A stretch of 64,000 bases of DNA, taken from the NCBI RefSeq assembly GCF_002443255.2, contig NW_019211458.1:14379939-14443938 (forward strand), read 5' to 3'. Shown here one piece after another: positions 11,835-22,772 of the stretch (positions are counted from its first letter, which is position 1; each line of letters opens with the position of its first letter). The translations under genes were made by a program, and so were the position numbers. The notes beneath the pieces were generated by a model, which worked only from the letters and a program-made list of their open reading frames with translations, ran no database searches and was not told where the DNA came from. The stretch is from Varroa destructor (lineage: Eukaryota; Arthropoda; Arachnida; Mesostigmata; Varroidae).

Positions 11835-13747
11835 TTATTCATGTGTCAAACGCCAGTTTTAACTATGGAGGTCATCGACTACTCAGTCCAAATAGAAAAC
11901 CGCTACCAACCGTCATTTTGTAGATCACATGCCTCGCCTTCCGTAGTGCTATTAACAAGTATCATGACCCCAGCCGCGAAAAAGCGTAAGTACATTCATA
12001 GCAAATAGCTCACTGGATTGGAGGAAACTGGGGGAAAACTATGGTAAATACAATGGATCTAAGAAATGTCCTGCATTCTGGATGTGACAGGCGGCCACAT
12101 ATTTCCTGCACAACTCTTCAAACTGGGCACGTAGTGAACGAATCACTAGCATTTATGACATATAAGATCGGCATCGTAAGCAATTCGCCACCTGTACAGG
12201 TCGACGTCCTGCTTATGCTGCTTGCTCGTTTAGCACCAAGAATATCCTCTAGGAATGAGAGCGCATAGAGCACTCTATACAGCGAATGGATCTTCCTACA
12301 AGCTGCACATAGTCAGTGGTTATAACGACATGTACGAAGTGACAACCGTTGCACCCTATGTATTGAAACCGACGCTTCTGCTGCCGCGGCCGCTCTCTCT
12401 GTCTGTCTGTCTGTCTCTATTGTTCCCCTCGCACGTCTTCCTATCGATACTTCCCATTGCGCGTTTTTACCTATATAAAAAGAACCGAAACTTGATGATA
12501 AAAAAAACGAAACTTGACAAGTATTAGCATGATGAGCTCAAGAGCCGTGCATCAGCTTATTGAACGTGTGCAAAATTCAGGCTCAATACGTACTCATCGT
12601 TCATTGTTGATGTGTCGGAAATTGATTTAAAACGAATTTATTCGGACAAATAGTACTCTTAACGGAGGGTGAAGATCGGCGTCTAAGACAGTGTTGTTTC
12701 AAACTCCGTCGAGCATGACCCGTTACTAGATATTCTGTCTGTATAAACATAGGACGTTATTGTCCTTGTCGGCGGTATCAGTCCGTTAGGCATTGATCGA
12801 AAAAAGCTAACGGCATCGCACAGACAAGATTTTCCTGAATGCTTGCTTATAACTAGACAATCGCTAGAAGTCATCACAATGTATTCCGTAACATTTACTG
12901 TTATTTTAATTTGCTGTACTTTATCAAGTCTATCACGGCGTATTAACCTGCAAAATATCTGCTCTCGATCTGGACCACAGAGTAACACACTGAGGCTGTG
13001 CTTGTTCGTTTCATTCGGTATGTAAATGGCACTTTTTCTGTCAATCTTTGCAAAGACTTCGTCCGTAATTCCGCAAAGAATTCTTGTCGAGATCTCAAAC
13101 CTTTATACGAAAGTGTTTCTATCAAATAAAGAATATATGCCCACGACCCGAAATTCTATGTGAAAATAAACAAAATAACAGATATACTTAAAATCTACAA
13201 TGCGTTTAACTTTTGAAGCCTGCCACCAAAATGCGCTGTTATTATTGCTACTGTGGACGAGACCGGTAATTTTCCAGATTATCGATAAGGAGCCCTTCGC
13301 AGCGGAATACGAAGATTTCGGTGTTATGTTTAACACTGCTTTTAAATTCAGAACTCATACTTTGATTGTTCAAAAGCACATTAACGCTATGCGATCTTAC
13401 AAAACGCCGAGCTTTATTTGGATTTTATACAGCATTAAAATGGTTTCATTGCTCACAAGCATGGTCCTCATTTCATAATTAGAATATAAATATCTTGAAG
13501 TGTTTAGGACCTTTTCCAAACACGAATAGCATGAAAATGTGGTATTTCCATAGGCCTGCTGGGCTTGTTTTACAAAGAAAATGATTTACGGACGTTCTGC
13601 AAACTACATAAGCAAAAATCTCTTAGCAACTGGTTTGTAATGTCTCCATCAGAACCAGTCACTCTTGACAATGCTAACAATTTGTTTTCGGATATAATAG
13701 TTCTCGGAGAGCCGGCCTTACGCCATTATATTGCGATCACTATGTAA
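11835..13747 (+). pseudogene. Coding-looking fragments, possibly a decayed ionotropic-type receptor
   Basis: Several frames in one direction look exonic but do not join into one intact ORF. (a) 11835-11985 has a CACAG acceptor and a strong GTAAGT donor. (b) 12255-12377 reads ...YTANGSSYKLHIVSG... . (c) 12843-13018 has a hydrophobic segment (VTFTVILICCTLSSL), then SRSGPQSNTLRLCLFVSFG and a GTATGT donor. (d) 13278-13478 follows a TTTTCCAG acceptor. (e) 13545-13747 ends near TLDNANNLFSDIIVLGEPAL. The order membrane segment, then P-x-S-x-x-x-R-L, then a late hydrophobic block after a TLDN motif loosely recalls the ligand-gated channel fold of ionotropic receptors. This is inference from pattern only. 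The 12843 exon cannot be spliced to the 13278 exon without a stop, so decay or misreading is likely. Confidence 0.15.
12394..12418. repeat. (CTGT)n microsatellite
   Basis: Short TCTC/TCTG tetranucleotide run adjoining fragment (b) of the possible receptor remnant. Confidence 0.75.
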
Positions 13748-16370
13748 ACCCCTTGAATAAAGTCGAACAAGATCGTGTTGCATTATCATGTATATTTTTT
13801 ATTGACCAGTGAACGTTATTAGCTGAGCCGTTCACGACCAGCGTTGTTAAACATAAATTAAAATTTGATGCGCAGTAAATCGATCCATTTAGGCCCAACA
13901 GAAAGTCCTCGCGATGGTGGGAATTGGATGTGTTTTCCTGCTGAAGTTAGGGATACGTGAAGTGTTCGACATTTAAAATGGAATATAAACACACTTAGTT
14001 TCGTGCAATGCTAGCCTTCTGAAGCAACGGCTGCAACGAACGCAAAAATTCGAACCTTTTATGTAAATCCAATAAGGTTATATACCCACGTTGCACCCGT
14101 GTGCTGCAATGGTGCCAATGCAGCAGACACGAGCCGTCTCTCGTTGTGTCCCAAGTATTTTGGTCGTCGTCTTGACTCAGATCTGTGCCCGACTAAGAAT
14201 TTGTGGCTGAAAACTGGTTATAGATAGATCTCAAGAATCTACAAGCCAAAAGATTTGAGCAAGTAACTTAGATGTTAGAGGTACAAGTCTCCGATCTGAC
14301 TCAAAAATAGGTCTGGAACCCACTGAGCAAACGGAAAATGAAATATCAGGAATCGTGAAAACGATTTAAGACCACTTATTTTCGTATCCCAGAATAATAT
14401 TGACGTTAGATATTGATTATACACAGTCGTACTGTTCTAGTCAAACTGTCTGAGTGGCCATTGTCCTGACATTGCGTCATGATTCAAACGCGAAATCACC
14501 TGAACTTTCGAATGTAAAAAGTATGTGTACTGTGAAAAACACTGCCATAGTGCTTTCCGTTATTTTCTTATGACGTCGCGTAAGATCCGTTGCCTAGCAA
14601 CAAGTCACAGTTTAATAAATTGTACTTTGATAGAGTTATTTATACCTTACCTTCCCCGTTGCTTTCCTGCTATTCGGATATGAGAACGCAATAATTTGAG
14701 CTTTATTTCTAGGACGTTCCAATACAAAGTAAGACCCCATTCCTTAGAATGATTAATTAAATTAGATAATCCCTTTTTTGTAGCAATACAGAGAGGGTGT
14801 AAACTGTAACAAATTTTTAAGTAAATTTTTCAAGTTTGCAATGATGCGAAACAGCTTCAGAGTGAAATAAATCGATGGATATATTATTACTGGCGGCGAG
14901 ATTACAGTGGGAAATCAGCCGCACTCCTAAGCCTATCTAAAAGGTGTTCTAATACTCTACAGAAAATTAGAAAAAGCATACTATGTTGTCCATACTTACT
15001 TTCCCGTTATATTGTACCTGCTGGTGGATGCCTTCTATGTGAAAGTTCCTCTTGGTCCTTTACCAGTTTTTTTTGCCTCCACCGTTTTCATTGTCGTTTA
15101 TCGATCCAACATAGGTACTGACACTAAGGTCGACTCGATGGACGCTACGCACCACCAACCTTATGCTCCTAATTGCACTTCTGCTAGCTTATATAGCTAA
15201 TGTGCTAATGTGCAAGGAATCCTCTCATGCTACAATGCGAAGGAACATAATTGGACCGTAATAGTTGGAAAGGTTATACACTGCTTCCAAGACTATCAAA
15301 CTAATAAACGTGTTAAATCTTATCTTTTTTCGTGCTAATCTTGTCGAATTTTGCTTCTTACACAGGGAACGATATTGTAAAATCTATGGCACAAACGTAT
15401 ATGCTATGATTACGAACGTTACAAGTGTTGCTCGCACAAGTTTGTCTTTAAGACTATAGTAAATGTAAGTAACCGGCAGCACGGGAGAGAAAAAACACGT
15501 GAAACGCGTCGTCTATTATGTGGCCTGCATAGGCTCACCATAATACTCCATATAGCAAAGGGATTTCTGGGGTACTAACTGTAAGCTATGGTACTAGCGC
15601 AAGCTAGGTTTGAAAACCCCCCTCTATTCGATTTATTTCTGACAGAAGTCTTTCTCAGTTTGCCTTCGATCGTATTTTCAGACACTGACCAACATTCTTA
15701 TGTCACTGAGCATTTTACATACATATATGGAGTGAGTGAACGGGTGTGAGGGACAGTACGCAGTGTAGCCCTTTCATAACCTTTTCAGCACTTCGAACTG
15801 CTGCCGGAACTTGGTTTAAGCACAGAGTGCTTTTAATATAGGAATCAATGCACGCTTGCAAATAATTTCATTGCGCCAGATTGTATCATGTCTTGCCAAA
15901 TTCTACTAAAGTACGAAACGGGCCCAGGTTGCTCGATGTGTGCTCGTCTGTGCTTCTTTTTGGACGTCGAGCGACGTTTAGTCATCGTTACGAGATGGCT
16001 AACTCCCAACAGATCAACCTATGGTAGTTAATCACGCAACCTAATAATCCTGTCGTACTGATCAAGACCATAATGAGTTGACTCAGCATACAATTTTGTC
16101 AGGACAAAGAACACCTGGTTACCTTTGAGCTTTCTCAAGTGACAATTGCCGCATATACCCATCCATCTGCTTGGGCAGAATGTCAAGCACAGATATCGTC
16201 TGGCTCGCATCACTATGTCCTGTTGAGTGTTTTACAGTTAAGATATCTATATCAAGAAACAGTCCACAAGATTTGAAAATGATAGATATTTACGCGAAAA
16301 TCGGAGGACAAATTAAAGCAGCAAAGTTCGTTGTTTGTAAACAGTGTGATCAGATTTTTTAAAATTTTGT
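13748..16370. other. No supported gene; short open frames only
   Basis: The + strand frames 15012-15200 and 15265-15459 have coding-like composition but no recognisable family and no clear exon boundaries. Nothing else stands out. Confidence 0.4.
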
Positions 16371-17597
16371 GCGCGACGGCGGCGACGGCGAGCGCTACGT
16401 GCCCTCACCTTTATCCCCTCCTGAACCCTCTTAGGTCACCAAATGGCCCCACCAGCCAGTGGCTTATCTGGGGCTTCGTTCCTTGTCGGTCACTACCAGC
16501 TATAATAGTGACCGTCACCGCCACCACCGCCGCCCTGCTTGTGATGCTCGCATCTGTGTCTTCTGAGGAGAAACCCTACTGTGTCATATACACGTTCAGA
16601 TTGGGGAACCCCTTTCGTTAGCTCAACCGATTGAGCCGCTGCTTGTTGTCGCTGCGACAGTTACTGGTTGATCTATTACTACCAACGCCAATGAATACAC
16701 CACTCATTACAACAGCGTCGGCTACCTCGCGGTGCTTCTCCCTTTCCACTAGGGCCACTTGCCCACACACTCACCCACCCAGTCTTTTGGGCCGCTCTCC
16801 CAAAGCTCCCATTCTGACTCTAATTTCAAGTTCCGTTCCCGTTGTTCCTCTTTGCTCGCTCTTTGTTTGTCGCAACTATCACCACCCAGAGAAAAGGGGC
16901 CTATAACGAGAGACACGCACGGCCCCCAGCATGCCCCGGTACTCTTACGGATGCACACGTAGGGACACGTTCACCCCCTACCAAACGAAGCCCCCTATAT
17001 GCATCCATACTTGTACACTCCTTAACCCAGTTTTGAGTTTCCTCAGATTTTAAGCTTTGGGAAGATCGACAAGCACTAAAGCTTGTGCGGTTCTCCTTCG
17101 GTTTTGCCGCTGGAGGTGTCGATCGGTCTAGAGACCCGGACAAGATCTGGACCCGAACCCTCAGGCTCCCCAGGCTGCGTTGCCCACCCTGCAGCTGGTG
17201 CAGCCGCTGCCAGCGTCGCCATCGTCGTTTCTACTGTTACTACCCGGCCACCCGAGTTTGTGCCCTTTCCCTCCAGCGCTCGCTCGCTACTGCCGCCACG
17301 CACCGATGCCACCTTATATGACAGCCTCAACCATAACCATAGACAGCTATAGGAGGCAGAAAGCTTTCTGTTTGCCAGCAGCAGTGGACTGACGACTGCT
17401 GTTTCTCTCCCAACTTGCCTGCCTGGTTGGGTCGGACTGCCACCCGTCGGCGGCCACCCTGTCTCTTTCCTCCTCTCCACCGCATGAGGCGCTGCTGCCA
17501 CTGAGAGCCGCTCCTCCCTTATTTTTACTCCCCAGGACGTTCACCCCGAGCAAACGAACGAGCGGCCGACCATCGGACAACTGCGAGGCAAGCAGCT

Positions 17598-17650
17598 GAA
17601 CGAACGAACGAACGACGGACGGACGGGCAGGCAGGCAGGCAGGCAGGCAG
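17598..17650. repeat. Compound (GAAC)n-(GGAC)n-(GGCA)n microsatellite
   Basis: Three adjoining tetranucleotide arrays that differ by single substitutions, inside the GC-rich tract. They look like successive mutation and expansion of one ancestral tetramer. Confidence 0.9.
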
Positions 17651-18369
17651 CTAGGACAGAGTGGGCCAGGCTCGCGCCCGTGCCGGAGGGAGCCTGCTAC
17701 TGCTCAACGATGCGACGCTGTGCCTAGGGCCGTTAGCTCGTTTCCGTTGTCCTTTACGCTGATATCACCACTACTATTACTTACTATTAATTATGGTCGT
17801 TGTGGTGCACAGTCTCTTGTTCTACTGTCCTGTGTGCCCTGCACGTTTGATGTGTGTTCCGCCGTAGCACATAGTAGTCGTATTCTGTGCTACCACTGTG
17901 ATCTTTGTGCCAGTCCTTGAATTTATGAATGTATCTCCGTCAGTGCATGGCTGACTGGCAACGAACAAAAGGAATCATTGAATATTGGAAAGGAAGCTGG
18001 AGCAAAAAGCAGAAAAACACTGTGGACTACGTAACTGTGTCGGTAGTACGAGGAGAAGGAGTAACAGTTACCCCGACGACCATCATTAACGGATTTGATC
18101 AAATAAACAGCAGTGGTGGTAAGCATACAACAATGAAAAACAAGGACGAAGCTAAGAGAAACAGGAAGAGCGATTTGCGGGAAAACTACGCAGGGGCGCG
18201 AAAACTGCGCAGGGAAATTGCAACCACGGGAAGTAACAGAAGCTTAAAAAAAGTAACAAGCCGAAGAAATTGCTGGGTCTTTGCAGAGAAGTCTAAACTA
18301 CCTCATTGTAACACTTTTATCGTAAGCGGCTGTTTCTTGTGTGCGTGTGCCTGCCGTGTGCTTATTTGA

Positions 18370-18370
<1 letters not shown>

Positions 18371-18401
<31 letters not shown>
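18371..18401. repeat. (TG)n microsatellite
   Basis: An uninterrupted TG run of about 15 units. Confidence 0.95.
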
Positions 18402-18403
<2 letters not shown>

Positions 18404-18974
18404 GCTTGGACGTGAAAATGGTAATCATTCTGTATATGGAAAGATAAATACGACTGCCTTGTGTTAATCACTAGTATGCAACAATACCGCCAGCAAAAGC
18501 AGAAGGCCACAGGAAAAAGCCAGGTGTCATTTGTGCGAGGTTCCTATTTATCCCCAGAAGCCTACTCGAGGGGCTCTTAATGTACAGACCGCTATGAACT
18601 ATAAGAGCTTATCTGTGCTTTTTTTCGGTTTCTTCTTGTACTTGCTCTAGTATCGTTCCCTATTATCAATTGTTCCGAGACGCTCTGTTGATAAACGTTC
18701 AATGAGACGTGGCGGTAGCAGCCGCTGCGTCTGCCCTCAGCGCTACGTCGACAGGATAACGTTTTGCTGATTGTCACACGTTATTAAGTTTAATTTCAGT
18801 TCAGTTATTCGACCGGCAGTCAGTCTGTAAATTTGGTCAGTGGTGACGGCGACGTGAACGCTAGCGAGTCAGGAGGCTATCACTGGGGCCCGACCCGGCG
18901 GTACGTAGCTCCACGGTCTAACCGTCACTATGCACTGTCAGTGAGTCACATCGCTGCTACTGTCGCTCTCTATA

Positions 18975-19008
18975 ATGAATCCAGCAAGGAATGACCAGCT
19001 GCCAGACG
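18975..19008 (+). CDS. Candidate first coding exon (MNPARNDQLPD)
   Basis: An ATG followed by eleven codons ends in phase 1 at a consensus-like donor, GACG then GTAAGC. It sits at the 3' side of a GC-rich tract. Several TCAGT motifs resembling the arthropod initiator lie about 120-180 bp upstream. I cannot name the gene and found no convincing second exon. It could also be an upstream ORF or an untranslated exon of another gene. Confidence 0.25.
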
Positions 19009-20236
19009 GTAAGCTAGCGGTCGCGCGTGATCCTGCACTCTGTGTATGGTGTCTGATAACTGAGCAGCTCCGTTGTCGCCTGTCCAGCATAGTGTTGCTT
19101 GGCGGCTGTTCAGCCAGCCAGCGAATCAGCGTTGTTGCAGTACGTTCGCTGCCGTCACTGGGGCAGCGGCGGTGATGTCAGCTGTATAATCGAGCGGCTA
19201 GAGACCTCCTTTCTCTCAGCGCGACGGCGGCGTCCTCTTCTCACATCTGGCTGACGCTCGCTTTACTCGTCGCCGTCGTAATACAATCGTCACCGCCATC
19301 GCTGCGGTCTGCCGCATAGGGCGGCACGGTGTAGTAGTGAGCGCAGTGCGATGTAGTCGTCGTCGTTATTGTTGTTGTTATTTTTCTTTTTCCGAGTTCC
19401 AGCCAGTGAAAAAGTAACTAAGAGTTGGTAAACTAACGTGTGTCCTGTTGTATAAGGTCTCCCCCAACGGGACGGGGCCGTTGTCGCCTTTGTCGAAGAG
19501 GAATAACAGCAAACAGCCAGAAAGAGAAGAAGACAACTGCGACGACAAACGTTTGTCGTCGAGGAGATATCGCGCAACGACCGATAGAGACTGGTACTGC
19601 TAAACCTATCCAATGTTTGTAGTAGCACTAGTACAACCACTATTAGCACGGATCGTAGCTTATACTTCATTGGTGAAACGCCCTATCGACGACAGACCAG
19701 GCAAGAGAGCAGAACCTGCGTAAGCAGCAAAAACATAGTCACTTAACTCGTCTATTCGTCAAGTTACCATTACTATTAGGCATAATAGGCGTATGCTAGT
19801 GGCGCTCGCGTAGGCGCGGCGCCAATGAAAGGACGAAAGTAAAATATCAGATACAGGCGATGAAAAGTGGGCAGCATCTACTACACAAACAGGCATACAT
19901 GAAACGAAAGGCTAATTCCAATTCTGCATGGCTCTGTGTGAGTCTTTCGATATGTAGCTCTGTCATCTTCGCTCTTCGATGGTTATCTTGATTTCCCCTC
20001 ATTGATAGCATAGGGCACAACACAAACGTCTCGTGTCTGCGTGTGATCGGTAGCTTAGCGCTGGTCGCGAGGTCCTGCAAATTGCAAGTCTACGTGTGCA
20101 TATATTTTGTGACCATCAGGACTGGGTCACCAGGACGGATAGATCGTAAGGCAAAACTGAATCACTAGCAGTTGATGTAGAGGTCATTATAGTCAGTATT
20201 TTCTGTGACTGGCAAAAAGCAGGACTCCTCGCTCGA

Positions 20237-20515
20237 ATGAGTTCGAGGGAGAGAAGTTGTATTTACGCAAAACAGCTAGCGATTGTCTTTGTCCTGCTCC
20301 GAGTGCATCGTCAGAAATTGAGATATGGAAGAGCTGTGCTGATACGGTTGTGCCACAATAAATTCAACGAGGAGTTTGTGCGTGTATGTTTTCCGGTTAT
20401 GCATATGTGCACATTTCAGTTTGTGATGCAGTTATCGATATTAATCGATAAGTTATTGAATGATGACATGGTGCAACCATGTGTGCAGCTGAAGCTATGC
20501 ATAAAAGATACGTAG
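20237..20515 (+). CDS. Unknown 92-residue ORF
   Basis: ATG-initiated frame (MSSRERSCIYAKQLAIVFV...) with coding-like codon use and GTG/CTG preference. The product has a hydrophobic stretch near residues 13-21 and ends CIKDT. No family was recognised. There is no obvious splice structure. It may be a small gene, a fragment or chance. Confidence 0.2.
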   Translation: MSSRERSCIYAKQLAIVFVLLRVHRQKLRYGRAVLIRLCHNKFNEEFVRVCFPVMHMCTFQFVMQLSILIDKLLNDDMVQPCVQLKLCIKDT

Positions 20516-21058
20516 ATTTGTATTTAGAGTGATGAATGTGGTGCAGTTATAAAGCGTACACTTGACAAGCTGTGCTTGAGCCCTACAAAAACGTGAGACG
20601 TTATCGTAGTTCCAGTTTTCTCAGCCTTATCATTGCGCTCATACGATACTTATCTCATCTCCAATGAATCATGTACGATGTCTATGTGGAGTCGATGATA
20701 TGGGCTGATGCGACTCGTGTACTCTGTGCGTTGGAAGTATGCTCTGCATTGGCGACAGTAACCCCTCATATAATTGCATTATTATAGTTGTGCGTTTTGG
20801 GATAGAGTGCTTGCTAATCGTGCTGGTAATAATGCTCAATGTTGTGACGTGATTCCGATAGTAAGGTTCATATTATTGTTATTATTATTGTGGTCTAACT
20901 AAGAGCGACGGCGGCTGACTTTGGTTAGAGAATCTAGCAGCACCACTATAAAGCCGACTCGATAAAGCTTGGTGTATACAGCCGTGACTATTTGCTGGCT
21001 GCCAGCCAAATCGGCTGGTCGCTAGCGCAACGGTAGATAGAAACTGCTAATGAAGTGG

Positions 21059-21493
21059 TTAGGATATTGTAGCGATGGCAGCGGCGGCAAGTACGAAATG
21101 ACGGCAAGGTCCTTGGATAGATGGTTCAACTCTCGGTGGCACAGTTCGCTTTGTCGAGACTGAGCAGATAAACCAGGCGCTCACGCCATCGAGACAAACT
21201 AAAAAGAACCAGATCGTTCGGACCGTCGTCGTGTAGCTGAGTCTGTTGGGTGCGATCCGATCAGCGAAGAATGCTACACCGCAGAGCCGAATGACGTATC
21301 GCGCTAATACAGCGGAAGAACAAACGGTGAAGTAAGCCAAGTATAATGGCAACCCCAGGAACTTGCAGGGGTAGCAATGCAATGAATGACATGTGTAGAA
21401 GGTGGTGGTAACAAACTGCAAAAGGCCACATGTAACTGTAACTCGTCTGGCATCGTTAGAGCTTTCTATGAATGGCTGATTTAAATCGGTCAC
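21059..21493 (-). CDS. Unknown 144-residue ORF with hydrophobic segments
   Basis: Among the longest ATG-initiated open frames in the window, starting MTDLNQPFIESSND. At least three hydrophobic stretches are visible, around FLGLPLYLAYFTVCSSAVLA, TIWFFLVCLDGVSAWFICSV and the C-terminal VLAAAAIATIS. That would fit a small multi-pass membrane protein. I recognise no family. The region is moderately GC-rich and lies between possible promoter tracts, so a chance frame remains likely enough to keep confidence low. Confidence 0.2.
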   Translation of the reverse strand: MTDLNQPFIESSNDARRVTVTCGLLQFVTTTFYTCHSLHCYPCKFLGLPLYLAYFTVCSSAVLARYVIRLCGVAFFADRIAPNRLSYTTTVRTIWFFLVCLDGVSAWFICSVSTKRTVPPRVEPSIQGPCRHFVLAAAAIATIS

Positions 21494-22516
21494 GTTCCGT
21501 CAAACTTCGAGCAGCATTGGCTAAAACTCATACTGTCACTCAGTTGCTGGCTTAACCGTAATTTCACCAGAGCTTGGCTCCTGTAGCTATCCTTGTCATC
21601 GCCTCGACCGCCTCTTTGAATGTTCTTCACGTGACGAAAACAAGCCTGTGACGCCAAAGCCGGTCGTTCCAGCAGGCGCTAGAATAGTGACTGGACTTTA
21701 CAAAGCTCTTGCCCTCCTCTAGGGGAGAGAGGACGCCGGTTACACACCGCGACAGCTGAAGCCATCTTACACATCATTCGCCGCTACTACCACAACCATC
21801 ACTGGCAGCGGCATTCCCGAAAGCAGAGCTGCTGCTTCCTAGCGGAGGTGTCATAGACCCTCTCCCGTCAAAAGGGGCAACATTGCGATTATTGACGATT
21901 CCGGTCGACGAGGAACCGGTAGCCACGGCGACCGCTAGAGGGATAGCGCCGACCGGCACAGGCCAAGGCCAGAATTACGCCGGAAGTACGTCAAGATGAC
22001 CCAATGCTACTGGCGTGTTAACTTTAGTGCTAGTTCCGGAGCCGACCGTGAGCTCCAGCAACTAGCGAAGCTCGATCGGCCGTTTTCAGGCATTAGGCTT
22101 AACGCGATTAGGTCGCTTCCTTTTGCAACCTCTCCTTGCCCAATCTTATCACAAGAAAAGCCTTTTAAGGAGACCGACATTTAACAATATCGGTGGACAG
22201 AATGAATAAGGTCTGGGCCTGACTTCGTAGTTAACATGGATAACGCAAGCTTTGTTTTTTGATTGGTATACAATGGCTTATGCGATTTGTCCATCTGCGT
22301 GGAATGGGGAGAGATTAATTTGACACCGTCATGTCCGAGAGTACCAGTTTGACTGCGAATTTGATACGGTAATAATTAACTGTTTGCGATAAAAAATTGC
22401 CTTGATATTTGTCACTAATGTGCGTTTATAGAGAATAGAAAACGCTGAACAGGCGAACTGGGGTGTAAAAGGGGGGGCAAACTAAAAATTTAGGCTGTTG
22501 GGTCAGCGGCCCGAGA

Positions 22517-22528
22517 CAAGATGGCGGC
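22517..22528 (+). promoter_or_regulatory. TISU / YY1-type element
   Basis: CAAGATGGCGGC matches the consensus SAASATGGCGGC exactly. In mammals this element directs both transcription initiation (YY1 binding) and translation from very short 5' UTRs. Function in this organism is inferred. Confidence 0.4.
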
Positions 22529-22695
22529 AAGACGGTGTGTCGTTCTTATTTATGTTGCGAGTGGCTTCTCCCCCGTTTCTCTTTCCTTCGTCACTTACCA
22601 CCAAAATAACCCCATTAAGTCAAGCAGACGCCAAATTCTAATTCAGTCCAAACTCTCCGTTTATAGAACTTCACATAAGACAAGCAAATACGCCG
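22521..22695 (+). CDS. Candidate first exon with TISU-type start
   Basis: The frame opens MAARRCVVLIYVASGF, with a hydrophobic N-terminus that could be a signal or targeting sequence. It ends in phase 1 at a GTGAGC donor after codons for KYA. The frame continues to a stop at 22770-22772 if unspliced (83 residues). The start sits in an exact TISU element (22517-22528). No protein family was recognised and no following exon was found. Confidence 0.25.
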
Positions 22696-22772
22696 GTGAG
22701 CGCCTTATGTCGTTTCTGTTTTGCTGCGTGGTCGTCCGTGTGCAGAGAACCGTTGGTTTCACAGTTGAATAG

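Larger units (their letters stand above)
16371..19530. promoter_or_regulatory. GC-rich, CpG-containing low-complexity region
   Basis: Base composition shifts sharply from the AT-rich flanks to many CG dinucleotides, CGG/CCG/GCC runs and tetranucleotide repeats. Such tracts commonly mark 5' regions of animal developmental genes. A short first-exon candidate with a good splice donor (18975-19008) lies inside. The many overlapping frames here on both strands are composition artefacts. Promoter status is inferred, not shown. Confidence 0.4.
19531..22516. other. No named gene between the candidate first exons
   Basis: Apart from the two unassigned ORFs at 20237-20515 and 21059-21493, I see only short frames and a short ATT-rich run near 20870-20890. 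No RNA gene was recognised. Confidence 0.4.

Noticed and set aside
17076..17501. 141-residue minus-strand frame in the GC-rich tract
   Set aside because: Stop codons are depleted by GC content and overlapping frames are open in several phases. No domain or splice evidence.
17929..18369. 146-residue + strand frame beginning MYLRQCMADWQRTKG
   Set aside because: It starts at the edge of the GC-rich tract and ends in a Cys-rich stretch bordering the (TG)n array. No family resemblance and no sign of splicing.
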